Of a stretch of 64,000 nucleotides of DNA, positions 23,003 to 34,900 are shown one piece after another. The stretch comes from Apium graveolens. Its lineage: Eukaryota; Streptophyta; Magnoliopsida; Apiales; Apiaceae. Every line of letters begins with the position of its first letter. The first letter of the stretch is position 1. The stretch lies in assembly GCF_009905375.1 (NCBI RefSeq), contig NC_133647.1, positions 77,738,231 through 77,802,230 of the forward strand, read 5' to 3'. Under the pieces are notes generated by a model. That model saw nothing but the letters and a program-made list of their open reading frames with translations. It did not search any database and was not told the origin of the DNA. The translations under genes and the position numbers were made by a program.

Positions 23003-23276
23003 TGTTGCCCAGTAAAGATACAATTATTTAAGGGGGTTGGATACAATTGTATAAATGTTTCGAACAAGTATAAAAATATAACAGTTCTTTATATTTCTGA
23101 TAAAAACTGTTACAAACTCTCTCAAGAAATACTGATGTTCTTGAGAGCTGCTAAGTCATACATTACTCGAGATGCATCATATGTGATGACCTAAACTGTG
23201 TTTTTATAATACACAGCTGCTACAAATCAGTCTAGGATATGCATTATCAAATACTAACAGAAAATGATACATATCT
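23003..23276 (-). repeat. Partial 5' LTR of Sirevirus copy 2
   Basis: On the + strand it starts TGTTGCCCAGTAAAGATAC. It is interrupted at 23277 by a chromovirus LTR. The flanking TATCT (23272-23276) should be the left target duplication. Confidence 0.7.
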
Positions 23277-26200
23277 TGTAACGCCCCCAAATTCGGGGTC
23301 AGGAATCTGGGTCATCATGCCATCCTTCACTCATGTGTAACCTGTATAGATTCAATAATCCAACAGACTCAATCTCATGCACACATACACACACAAGTTA
23401 TAGCCTTAGAAATGATTTACAAAATGTAATCTTCTTTTATTACACTAAAATGTACTTTACAGGATCTTAAACAATTATTCATAACCTCTACATGAAGTTA
23501 CAATAATTACTACTAACATCTTATACCTATCTGGATACTCTGGTCCACCTGAGATAAAGCTGTAAGGGATTCTCCCCACGATTTCAAGTGACTAAGTCCC
23601 ATGCCGTCATACTGGTAATCTGTTGTGTTGTTACATTTAAAAGAAAGCAAGATTGAGCAATAATGCTCAGCCATAATAATCAACAGTATGAAAAGACTGT
23701 TAAAGGAAATTATATTACTCCGTACAAGGATATATATTTATTCAAAGTAGTTTTCTTGGTGATACACGTCTCTTTTCAAAAAAATTCTTTGATTGACTTA
23801 TTAGTCTGCAAATACGTTAATGGTAAACCCATCACCTAGGCTTGGGTTACGGTATTACATCTCAATTCCAATTGGAAGAATATAGGACATTCATTGGAGC
23901 CACTGCATACGATGATCAGTTTAGTACGATAAAAGTAACCTTTTCTACTAGTAGAAGGATGACACCTTTATATACCTTGGTTATCACCCTTGCCGCATAC
24001 GGGTTATGTGTCCTCATTTCGGGTATACACACACTTCGCAAGTCCTTAGGTACATATTGTACCGTCTCCTATTGTACCGTCTCCTACGGTACCAGTAGTC
24101 TATCCAATACACTAAGTACTTGGATCCTACCCCTCCTTTGTTCTTTAGGAAATCCTATCTTATCTCGAGAACTCGAACCATATCGAAGTTCCCCCAAGCA
24201 TTTTTCTTGTTGATAAAAATAGCTTGATTTATTAGTGTATATATGTATATGTATACGTACTTCCGAATTTTTCGAAGGAACTACTAAGGATGTGAGTTGA
24301 CCGTTGTCAACAGATAATTAAATAAGGGGGTGTTTCTTTTGAAAATATATTCAAATATTTAAATAAGTCGAGATACTATTCTTTGACGATCTGAAATTAT
24401 TCGAATGATTTTTTGAAAATCAGAAAGTGTTTAAAATCAGGTTCTATGATTTTTAAATCATAAATAAACCCTTTAATAAATAATAATTAATTAGATGATA
24501 ACTGATAAATAATTAAACCTCGAAGAAGTTTACTTTTAAAAGAATATTTAATAACCTTTAATGTTTAATCAGTTTCGAAATAAATATTCGTTGGGATATG
24601 CTTCTCCCATAATAAATGAGTAGGTACATGATATTTAATTACTAGAATGATATAATATAGTTGAGGGAATACGATCTTTGGAAACCATTTTAATAAAAGT
24701 TCAAGGTATTTTAATATTTCGTAAGTGGACGTTGAGTCCCTTAATACGTAACTACTATGGACTTTTAATCGTTCTGTAATATCACCGGAATGATTCCCGG
24801 GTTTTTATTTTGAAATCCCGACCGACTCTCGGTCTTATAATATACATGTTACGCTATTCTCTAGCATTAACTTATCTCAAATATAACAATTCCGGAATAC
24901 TTTCGGAGTTTTTATAAACTTACACCGACCAATCCTCGGTCTAAATTTATCGTTTCAAATCCGGTACTTTTATTATACCAAAATCATCATATCTTATGAT
25001 TCAATATATAAAAATTTATAAATCCCTGTAAAACATTTATCATGCATATATTGCAGTATTTAAAAGCAATCACAACACAACGGTTCTAAAAAGGTAGTGT
25101 TTGAAAACTTGTCTGGAATCCAAGATACGTTTTCCCACTTCCTCTCGTTCCGGATTTTCTATTCAACAAATATCATAATATTAATCAGCATTCCTACTCT
25201 CATCACCAACTTATATTCTAATAAGTTCAATACTTCATAATTTTCAATATTCGACCGACTCGAAATAAGTATCAATCCTTGGTCGAAACGGACGGTCAAA
25301 GTAGTCTTCTAGAGTTGACTTTACCGAATGTTACTATTACGCGACTCGCATTCTATCATTTTTAATAAATCGTAAAATTAGTATTTTAATACGAAACCAC
25401 CTCGAGGAGTTTTTTGAGTGCCTTTAATATTTATCCTAAAAGTTTCATTTTGATAAAATGAATTTAATTAGGTGAAAAGTATTTCAAAAATTCGGTCAAC
25501 TACGGAGTTTTACTATTCAAACCGCTTTCACTAAAACGTTGATATCTCTCAAACCGTTAACTCAATTGACACACCGTTTTTGCGTGTGCGATCTAGACAA
25601 AATTTAGAACACATCATTTGAAAATAGTTTTCTGGTAACGGGGGTGAAAATCTCGAAGTGGCAGTTTCCTAACAGGGGGTTGTTTTGACATTCCTACTCC
25701 GCGCGACCTCGGCTCCGACATTTTTATAAAATTGAAAAATGATTATTTTCACTTGAAATTTTTATGGCAGTTAGGAAACTCAATTTAATACTCTCTCTAA
25801 ATAGTTCATGATTTATGAATATTTTTAAGTTGATCCTTTTTATTTTTAAAGTTCTTAATTTGTAGCAGTTTTTGTCACGTAAATCACTTTTAGTAAAACG
25901 GCCATATCTTTTGATCCGTAAATATCAAGCGATTCAAGTGCCTAAACGATCCTTATAATATTGTCTATGATAATCAAGGATTATTTTCAAGATACTACCG
26001 TTTACATCTTCGGGTCTTTCTACAGAAACTTAAAGTTATGTTTTGTTCATTTTAGAGAGATTACGGTTACAATCGGAGTTTCGTTTATGCCTTAAATCTT
26101 TATACTACCACCAACAATCAACATATCATCATCACCACACTAACTCCTCTTAAAAACATCATGTTATTGAGGCAACAACAAATAACCTTAAATCTACTTA

Positions 26201-27115
26201 GCTAAACATCAATATTACAACAATACTCCCACCAAAACTTGGTTTACAACTATATACTAAAAGGATCTTGAACTTAAAACTTAAATAAGGTTGGGTCTAA
26301 GATTTATACCTTTATTGAGAGCTTGAGATGTGTTCTTGATGATGGTGAAGTCTTGGGAGTGCTTAGTATAGTTTTTGGAACCTAAAACAACCATTAAAAT
26401 CAAGAAACCAAAGAAGAGTTACTATTCATACTATTCATTATCAACTTTCTTGATTTTATTTAACCCATCAAACCTTGATAAAAAGAGCTCAAAGATTTAT
26501 CTTACCTTATTTTGGTTGGTAGGAAGCTTGAGAATTAATGGGAGGATTTATTCATGGCTAGAGCTTGAAAGTTTGAATTTGATTTCTCGGTTTTTGAAAA
26601 GGGCCGAATGGAAGAGAAGAAGAAATGGGGAGAGAAAATTTTGTTGCTTCTTGGGAGCTTCTTGAAATAATGTGGTGATATCTTCTAGTTGATTTTTATT
26701 CCTTAGTATATATCCTAGGATTTGATCTTGGTTGCCAATCTTGGAGACAAAACTAGCTAGCATTGGTAGATTACAAGCTAAGCCACTTGGTTTAGCTCTT
26801 TAGCTCACTATTCGCTAGCCCTTGGTTGATCATCCTATTCTTAGCTTACTATTTGATAAAGTTACCATGGTTACTTTTCTACCATGGTTAGTTAGTGCGT
26901 TACGTTTATTTAATCGTTTACGCGTTCGTTCGGTCGCTTAAACGTTTTCGTAATACTTTCTCTTAAATGGTTCGCGACGTAAATCCTTTCGTATTTATTC
27001 CTTGTGTTTTGAATTACATGCTTGAATATAAATCCATAGGGTTTTAAATTCGTAATTATATTGTGATTCCCGTAATCCTCGATGATTCAAATATGGTCAT
27101 TTTTTCAAAGTTTAT
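23277..27115 (-). repeat. Chromovirus-type LTR 'A', interrupted
   Basis: The + strand begins TGTAACGCCCCCAAATTCGG, closely like the border of LTR 'B' (TGTAACACCCCCAAATCCGG at 27116). The two share several blocks in the same order, for example GATGATCAGT near 23910 and 46048. It lacks the expected ...TTACA end: at 27115 the sequence switches to LTR B, so B seems inserted about 200 bp before the end of A. Open frames within it (such as 23842-24213) have no recognisable domain and I treat them as chance. Confidence 0.7.
23549..23602 (-). other. Decayed remnant of the LTR-embedded H3-tail-like exon in LTR A
   Basis: The position is equivalent to the H3-like exons in B and C. Upstream on the minus strand lie GGCTGAGCATTATTGCTCA, CTTGCTTTC and ACAACACAACAG. 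A downstream CTCAG|GTGGAC donor-like border follows an 18-codon phase-0 frame (MGLSHLKSWGESLTALSQ). Only KS and G remain of the H3 pattern, so homology rests on position and flanks. Confidence 0.3.
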
Positions 27116-27647
27116 TGTAACACCCCCAAATCCGGGGTCGGGGATTCGAGTTGTCACGAGTTCCATTTCTCTTAATAACACCCAATCTTAGTAAACAATC
27201 AACTACTCTTTACTGTGACCCCACAATAAACACACACACCACAAGTTATAGTCTCAGAGATGAATATCCAAAAATAATCACAAGTCGTTTTATTCCACAA
27301 TTATAAGCCAATACACCTTAAAAGGGTTTCTGAATAAATTTACATTTATTTGCCATTATTACAATTGATAAAGATACATAAGTCTGGTACATCAAAAGTT
27401 GAAAGCCTAGCCTATTGGTAGTTCCTACCTCAGCTACAGCGACATCAACACCTATAGGAAACTGCGGAACGTTTCCTGATCGCTTGCGAATCGGGATCTT
27501 GGTCCTGTTCATCTTTTCTATCTGTTGTTGTGTGATGAAAGAAGAAAGCAAGGGTGAACAACAAGCCCACCAAAATAATATGTATAATGATTTACAATAT
27601 ATGAGCATTCTCATAGTACTCATGAAAGTCTTGGTCAAGAAGAAATA
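27116..27647 (-). repeat. LTR of chromovirus B, left segment
   Basis: This is the LTR terminus followed by the H3-like exon region. It is cut at 27648 by the first LTR of element C, and the adjacent AAATA (27643-27647) pairs with AAATG at 45470-45474. Confidence 0.8.
27429..27512 (-). other. LTR-embedded exon encoding a diverged histone H3-tail-like peptide (element B)
   Basis: On the minus strand ATG 27510-27512 reads MNRTKIPIRKRSGNVPQFPI, then GVDVAVAE, 28 codons in phase 0, before GAG|GTAGGAAC. Against the H3 tail (Met removed) residues R2, T3, K4, R8, K9 and G12 are identical at identical spacing. Upstream lie CACCCTTGCTTTC and an acceptor-like CACAACAACAG, as in LTRs A and C. Downstream in-frame sequence stays open but shows no domain. 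Being in an older, diverged family, it argues that the H3-like pattern was retained over time rather than newly captured in C. Confidence 0.5.
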
Positions 27648-30600
27648 TGTTACAACTGGTATTTTGTGTAATATTATTTGCGAACTCTGTATAATATTAG
27701 AGTCGACAATAAATATATTTATTGATTGTATATTTGTGTGAATGGACTTTGCTGCATTATGAATTACTTTATTTAAAATATGAATTTTTCAAAGCGAGAG
27801 TTTTATTAATTTCTCTTATTATTGATTTATAGAGAATATTCTTTACCTTGGGGAAATTATTTTTTTTTAAAATCATTTCATTCACAAATCACAAAAGTGA
27901 TCTCATAAAATTTCTAAAAAAATCGAGTTATTTTATGGTACAACTTTTATAATTTTCGAAATTTTATTTTATTTTATAAAAAATAAATCTTTGAAATTAG
28001 TAGTTTAGTAATTAGCAATTTACATGAATACCCATGCATGCAAATACCCTCCCATTCAACTTAAAGGGCTAAAAAGACAATTCATATCCCACTAACTCTC
28101 TTTTATCCACCAAAAGACCAAACTAACCTTACATGCATTTTTGGCTTAGCTTTGGGAGAAGGGCACTCTTGTAAATTCTGAACTCCACTCACATTTAATC
28201 AAATCAAAACCACAAAACAAGCACAAGTTGTCATGATCATTTCATTTTTCACTCCACACTTCCACCCTCACCTCACTCTCTCCTCCCTCTCTTCTCTTCC
28301 CTCTCGGCTAAACCCCTTCCCCCAACCCCTTCAATTTTTCTTCAATAAATCCTTGCCATTCTAGTATAATTTCACTACTCATTAATATATAATACACTTT
28401 CCAAGAAGTTCCATGCTTAGGAGATGAAGTTTAATGCTTGCATGTCTTGTTTTTATGTGATCTCCAAGGAGAAACTCTTTAATTCATGTGGATTAAAGAG
28501 TTCTCCATGAGATATACTTTTTATGTGCATAAACTAAGTGTTTCCTTGATTAAAACTCCTTTAAACACTTGCATGCTACTGATCTCTAGTTGTAATGCCA
28601 TGTTTTACTTTGCATGTTAGAGATAGGGCATTATTTTCAAGAATGATCAAGTTATATATGCTCTCTTTTTCGAAAATATACATGCATGTTTGGTTTGTGA
28701 TTAAATTCGACCTATATGGGCTAAAAACGAATTATTTCCTTGATATCATTCTTGATCTTAGTTTTTAAAATATAGTATGCATGATCCCTTGAAATAGTTT
28801 AGTATTTTAAGTGGAATTTATGAGCTAATAATCCCATTATTTAGTCGAACTTGTTTTTGTGATCATTGTGAGTTGCATGTTAAGTTTTAGTTTGCATGTT
28901 GGTGTTATAGGGCATGAATGATCTCCAATATTGGTTGAGGCCTTAGTTTAAAGTCTTATAGAAGTAAATTTGCCTTGGTTGAGATTTAATTCGTGGTTTT
29001 GAAGTGGGAGTTAAGTTGGAAAGGCTAGGATAGAATCCTGAAATTTTTCCAGATTTGCATGTGAGTTGTGTGTTGATTTTGAATGGGCATTTCTTAGGAA
29101 TTGTTAGGCCCAAGCCACGGGGAGTTAGTACTTGGGTTGTAGTTGAGTCCAGAAGCCATTAATTAGAGAAACCCAACCATTTAGTGAGGTGCACACACCA
29201 AAACTTAGATTCTGCCAGAACAGGGGACAGATTGAGTTTAGTACGTTTTGGAGATCAAAAAGTTGGATTAAGAGTAAGCCCTCATTAGGAATTGATTACT
29301 ACTGATACTAGGGAGTTTAAGGAAGAGTTTGAAGTCGAACCATGGAGGTTTAGAGTTAGAACCAATGAGTTTAAGTTAGTCCAAAACAGGGCAGTTTTCA
29401 GGACACTCATTTAGAGTTGTGTCAACTTTGAGCTTAGGCCCAAGAAAATCTAGGAAGGCCCTTAGTGTCATTCAAAGTGCACAAGTTAGCTTATAGACTT
29501 AAGAATCCAGTAGGTCAATTTTGGTTAGGAATATTCGAGCTTTAGTGGTGTTAAAAACTGAGAGTTGCCTAAGGTGTCGCCATAAGTATGCAAGTGAGAA
29601 CGCTTTCTTTTAGCGTTTAGTTTTATGGACCCTTTGAGTGAGGCATGAGTGAGCCCTAGTGTTTACATTTAGATATAGGTCAGTATAGTGTTAGGCCAAG
29701 GTTTTGGCTAAGAGAATTGGAACCACCAAGTGTAGGCCCTTCAAGAGTCGAGACTAGTTTAGTAGTGTCTCGCAAGTGGAATTGTGGAGATTTGAGAGTG
29801 AGATCATTCAAGTCCCGAATAAAGCACCAAGTCTAAATAATAGTATGAGTATACCTATATGTGTTATGTGCTCCAAGGTGCTACTATATGTATATGTGCA
29901 TGGTGTTGTGTGTTAACTTAGTGTTTTACGCAATATAAGACACCAAGCATTACTTGGAGTCAATTTGTGCATTTGGTGTTAGGGTTGTTTGGTGTCATAA
30001 GAGTCCGTAGTAATGAGGGATTCTTATTATTTTGTAGGATCAAGTGAAGATAGGAAGCTTGCCGTCAAGGTCGAGTAGTGCTCCCGTCACTCCCAAGACA
30101 AGTCGTGTGTAGTCAAACCTCTCAAGGCAAGTGTCCTTCCCTTGTAAACATTATATTGTGCAAGTGTACTCTTCCTTCGTAATGATAATATGCGAGTGTT
30201 TTCCCTTGTTGAATTGATATTATGCAAGTATACTCCTTTTGTTAATTATATGTTATGCAAGTACCCTGAGATACTTATTGGAACCATGATAGCTTGCTTG
30301 AATTTGATATTGCCCATTGTTATAAGTACCCGAGCTTGATTTGAGTTGGTATAATTGGTATACCTTGATCACCCCAAACTCATTCAGAAGCATTTCGCAC
30401 CTTTAATAATCATTCATATACCTTGTTGTATTCCCCTTGACTTAGTCTTTAAATATCCTTATTGATTATACATTATCGAATTTGCTTGCGAACTTGAGAA
30501 AGTTAATCCCTTCGAATCATATCACCATTTTCGATTGTTTATCATTTCCCTTCATTAAACCCTGAGATAACGATTCATTTGTACACTTTCCTATTGCCCC

Positions 30601-31897
30601 TTACTATGATACTCGAACATTGAAATTTCTTTGATACCCTATGATTGTAACCCTAGTTGAGATTCCTACCTTTATGGTTTATTGATTCGAACTCTTTTAC
30701 AATACTTTCTTCCTTGATTGTTAAACCATTGATATTCATCTTTAATAACCTCTAGTGAGAAGATTGTTCTTCTATCAATAAGAATCTCGTAATCTTAATC
30801 CTTTGATTTTTGATCATAACCCTATTATTTGAAATCCTTCGGAATTGGAATGATTGATACCCTTACTTATAATCATTAGAATTTCCCTATGTTAAACTAT
30901 TGTTACTCAACCCTGATTATTCCTTTAAATCAGTAAATTGTTCCTTTGCATTGAACCCTGAATTGATTTCCTCACCTTGATAGTTCAATTCTTCTGGCAA
31001 TAAACCTTGACTTAGTACAACTGTTGTTGAGTTTGGCTTAGAATTCCTTAAAGAAGTACTCAATCCTTTCATGCCTAAAGAGCTTTTAAAATGATATTAT
31101 TTCTGGCATCAAATTTTTATCAAACTGTAAAGTTTTTAAAAGCCAAATTGTCAAAGGGACAATAAATGTTTTCTTGAGAATAGTGAAGATGTTACTGTTT
31201 AAGAAATTTATTATCAATCGGCATCAGTTTTTAAAATGATTAAAAAGTTGGGTTTTCAGTCCCAAAGGGGGACAAATGTTTTCTTTAGATAGTGGATCTG
31301 GACTGAGACGCGAGTCCTTTCCACACTTAAATTGTAGGCTTAAAAGTTGCCTAGGGATCCCATTAATGTTTTAGAACCCAGCGAGGTTCGGGATTACTTC
31401 GCGGCTGATCACCGGCTGTAATCCGTAGCGTCATAAAATGGTTTTTGGATTAAGAAATGATTTTGGAAATGTTTTGTTACAAACAAATGATGCCATCACC
31501 CAAAAGTTCATCTCTTATTGCTATTAGCTCAATCTTCACATTGTCACTCTTTCATATGTATCTTGATTCATATTTTGTATCATATTTTTTAGCACTTGCT
31601 GAGCATTTAGCTCACTACTTGCTTTCACCCTGATATTACAGCTAGCAGCTATGGTTAGATTCAAGCAGACCGCTCGTAAGTCCACTGGAAATGCTGAGGC
31701 TTATTTGAGAGCTCAGGTAGGTAGCTGAAAGTCTATTGTGAGGACCGGTAGTTATGAAGTTGTATTAGTTTGTAGGGTTGGACTGTTCTTCAAACACTAA
31801 ACCTAGCGATCCTGGATATTGTCTGTAAACAGCCTTTTGTAATATTATTTTATTATTAAGTCATTTATATTGTTAAGTGTAATTTGGGGCTGTGACA
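27648..31897 (+). repeat. LTR1 of element C (4250 bp, extra upstream LTR)
   Basis: It starts TGTTACAACTGGTATTTTGT and ends GGGGCTGTGACA. It appears identical to LTR3. A CT-rich stretch (about 28250-28320) followed by an AATATATAATA box (about 28384) may be part of a core promoter. The LTR contains an H3-like exon at 31651-31716. No other supported gene occurs in its 4.25 kb. Confidence 0.93.
31651..31728 (+). other. H3-tail-like mini-ORF in LTR1 of element C
   Basis: Same as the copy at 35911-35988: a 25-codon ORF MVRFKQTARKSTGNAEAYLR, then AQVGS and TGA, with a donor-like CAG|GTAGGT after codon 22. Confidence 0.65.
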
Positions 31898-31908
31898 GGT
31901 CTTGCTCA
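31898..31908 (+). other. 11-bp joint between tandem LTRs
   Basis: GGTCTTGCTCA joins LTR1 and LTR2. Its first seven bases equal the first seven of the internal region (GGTCTTG, up to the first two bases of the primer site). The last four, CTCA, match neither the element 3' end nor the flanking target site. Confidence 0.9.
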
Positions 31909-34900
31909 TGTTACAACTGGTATTTTGTGTAATATTATTTGCGAACTCTGTATAATATTAGAGTCGACAATAAATATATTTATTGATTGTATATTTGTGT
32001 GAATGGACTTTGCTGCATTATGAATTACTTTATTTAAAATATGAATTTTTCAAAGCGAGAGTTTTATTAATTTCTCTTATTATTGATTTATAGAGAATAT
32101 TCTTTACCTTGGGGAAATTATTTTTTTTTAAAATCATTTCATTCACAAATCACAAAAGTGATCTCATAAAATTTCTAAAAAAATCGAGTTATTTTATGGT
32201 ACAACTTTTATAATTTTCGAAATTTTATTTTATTTTATAAAAATAAATCTTTGAAATTAGTAGTTTAGTAATTAGCAATTTACATGAATACCCATGCATG
32301 CAAATACCCTCCCATTCAACTTAAAGGGCTAAAAAGACAATTCATATCCCACTAACTCTCTTTTATCCACCAAAAGACCAAACTAACCTTACATGCATTT
32401 TTGGCTTAGCTTTGGGAGAAGGGCACTCTTGTAAATTCTGAACTCCACTCACATTTAATCAAATCAAAACCACAAAACAAGCACAAGTTGTCATGATCAT
32501 TTCATTTTTCACTCCACACTTCCACCCTCACCTCACTCTCTCCTCCCTCTCTTCTCTTCCCTCTCGGCTAAACCCCTTCCCCCAACCCCTTCAATTTTTC
32601 TTCAATAAATCCTTGCCATTCTAGTATAATTTCACTACTCATTAATATATAATACACTTTCCAAGAAGTTCCATGCTTAGGAGATGAAGTTTAATGCTTG
32701 CATGTCTTGTTTTTATGTGATCTCCAAGGAGAAACTCTTTAATTCATGTGGATTAAAGAGTTCTCCATGAGATATACTTTTTATGTGCATAAACTAAGTG
32801 TTTCCTTGATTAAAACTCCTTTAAACACTTGCATGCTACTGATCTCTAGTTGTAATGCCATGTTTTACTTTGCATGTTAGAGATAGGGCATTATTTTCAA
32901 GAATGATCAAGTTATATATGCTCTCTTTTTCGAAAATATACATGCATGTTTGGTTTGTGATTAAATTCGACCTATATGGGCTAAAAACGAATTATTTCCT
33001 TGATATCATTCTTGATCTTAGTTTTTAAAATATAGTATGCATGATCCCTTGAAATAGTTTAGTATTTTAAGTGGAATTTATGAGCTAATAATCCCATTAT
33101 TTAGTCGAACTTGTTTTTGTGATCATTGTGAGTTGCATGTTAAGTTTTAGTTTGCATGTTGGTGTTATAGGGCATGAATGATCTCCAATATTGGTTGAGG
33201 CCTTAGTTTAAAGTCTTATAGAAGTAAATTTGCCTTGGTTGAGATTTAATTCGTGGTTTTGAAGTGGGAGTTAAGTTGGAAAGGCTAGGATAGAATCCTG
33301 AAATTTTTCCAGATTTGCATGTGAGTTGTGTGTTGATTTTGAATGGGCATTTCTTAGGAATTGTTAGGCCCAAGCCACGGGGAGTTAGTACTTGGGTTGT
33401 AGTTGAGTCCAGAAGCCATTAATTAGAGAAACCCAACCATTTAGTGAGGTGCACACACCAAAACTTAGATTCTGCCAGAACAGGGGACAGATTGAGTTTA
33501 GTACGTTTTGGAGATCAAAAAGTTGGATTAAGAGTAAGCCCTCATTAGGAATTGATTACTACTGATACTAGGGAGTTTAAGGAAGAGTTTGAAGTCGAAC
33601 CATGGAGGTTTAGAGTTAGAACCAATGAGTTTAAGTTAGTCCAAAACAGGGCAGTTTTCAGGACACTCATTTAGAGTTGTGTCAACTTTGAGCTTAGGCC
33701 CAAGAAAATCTAGGAAGGCCCTTAGTGTCATTCAAAGTGCACAAGTTAGCTTATAGACTTAAGAATCCAGTAGGTCAATTTTGGTTAGGAATATTCGAGC
33801 TTTAGTGGTGTTAAAAACTGAGAGTTGCCTAAGGTGTCGCCATAAGTATGCAAGTGAGAACGCTTTCTTTTAGCGTTTAGTTTTATGGACCCTTTGAGTG
33901 AGGCATGAGTGAGCCCTAGTGTTTACATTTAGATATAGGTCAGTATAGTGTCAGGCCAAGGTTTTGGCTAAGAGAATTGGAACCACCAAGTGTAGGCCCT
34001 TCAAGAGTCGAGACTAGTTTAGTAGTGTCTCGCAAGTGGAATTGTGGAGATTTGAGAGTGAGATCATTCAAGTCCCGAATAAAGCACCAAGTCTAAATAA
34101 TAGTATGAGTATACCTATATGTGTTATGTGCTCCAAGGTGCTACTATATGTATATGTGCATGGTGTTGTGTGTTAACTTAGTGTTTTACGCAATATAAGA
34201 CACCAAGCATTACTTGGAGTCAATTTGTGCATTTGGTGTTAGGGTTGTTTGGTGTCATAAGAGTCCGTAGTAATGAGGGATTCTTATTATTTTGTAGGAT
34301 CAAGTGAAGATAGGAAGCTTGCCGTCAAGGTCGAGTAGTGCTCCCGTCACTCCCAAGACAAGTCGTGTGTAGTCAAACCTCTCAAGGCAAGTGTCCTTCC
34401 CTTGTAAACATTATATTGTGCAAGTGTACTCTTCCTTCGTAATGATAATATGCGAGTGTTTTCCCTTGTTGAATTGATATTATGCAAGTATACTCCTTTT
34501 GTTAATTATATGTTATGCAAGTACCCTGAGATACTTATTGGAACCATGATAGCTTGCTTGAATTTGATATTGCCCATTGTTATAAGTACCCGAGCTTGAT
34601 TTGAGTTGGTATAATTGGTATACCTTGATCACCCCAAACTCATTCAGAAGCATTTCGCACCTTTAATAATCATTCATATACCTTGTTGTATTCCCCTTGA
34701 CTTAGTCTTTAAATATCCTTATTGATTATACATTATCGAATTTGCTTGCGAACTTGAGAAAGTTAATCCCTTCGAATCATATCACCATTTTCGATTGTTT
34801 ATCATTTCCCTTCATTAAACCCTGAGATAACGATTCATTTGTACACTTTCCTATTGCCCCTTACTATGATACTCGAACATTGAAATTTCTTTGATACCCT

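Larger units (their letters stand above)
15041..23276 (-). mobile_element. Decayed Sirevirus-type Ty1/copia element (copy 2), truncated at both ends by insertions
   Basis: On the minus strand the order is partial 5' LTR (23003-23276), degenerate iMet primer site, gag, protease-integrase-RT-RNase H, long spacer, and a third ORF. A long Gag with zinc knuckles and an ORF after pol fit Sireviruses. The 5' LTR is cut at 23277 by a chromovirus LTR, and the third ORF is cut at 15040 by the CACTA element. Gag and pol both contain stops and frameshifts, and the primer site has two changes, so it is older than the copy at 47043-60269. Confidence 0.88.

Noticed and set aside
23842..24213. Open frame of 123 codons on the + strand in LTR A
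   Set aside because: It lies in non-coding LTR sequence, has no recognised domain, and the related LTR B has no matching frame.
27318..27638. 106-codon frame on the minus strand of LTR B taken as one protein
   Set aside because: The part before the acceptor-like site and the part after the GTAGG donor look non-coding; only the internal H3-like exon is supported.
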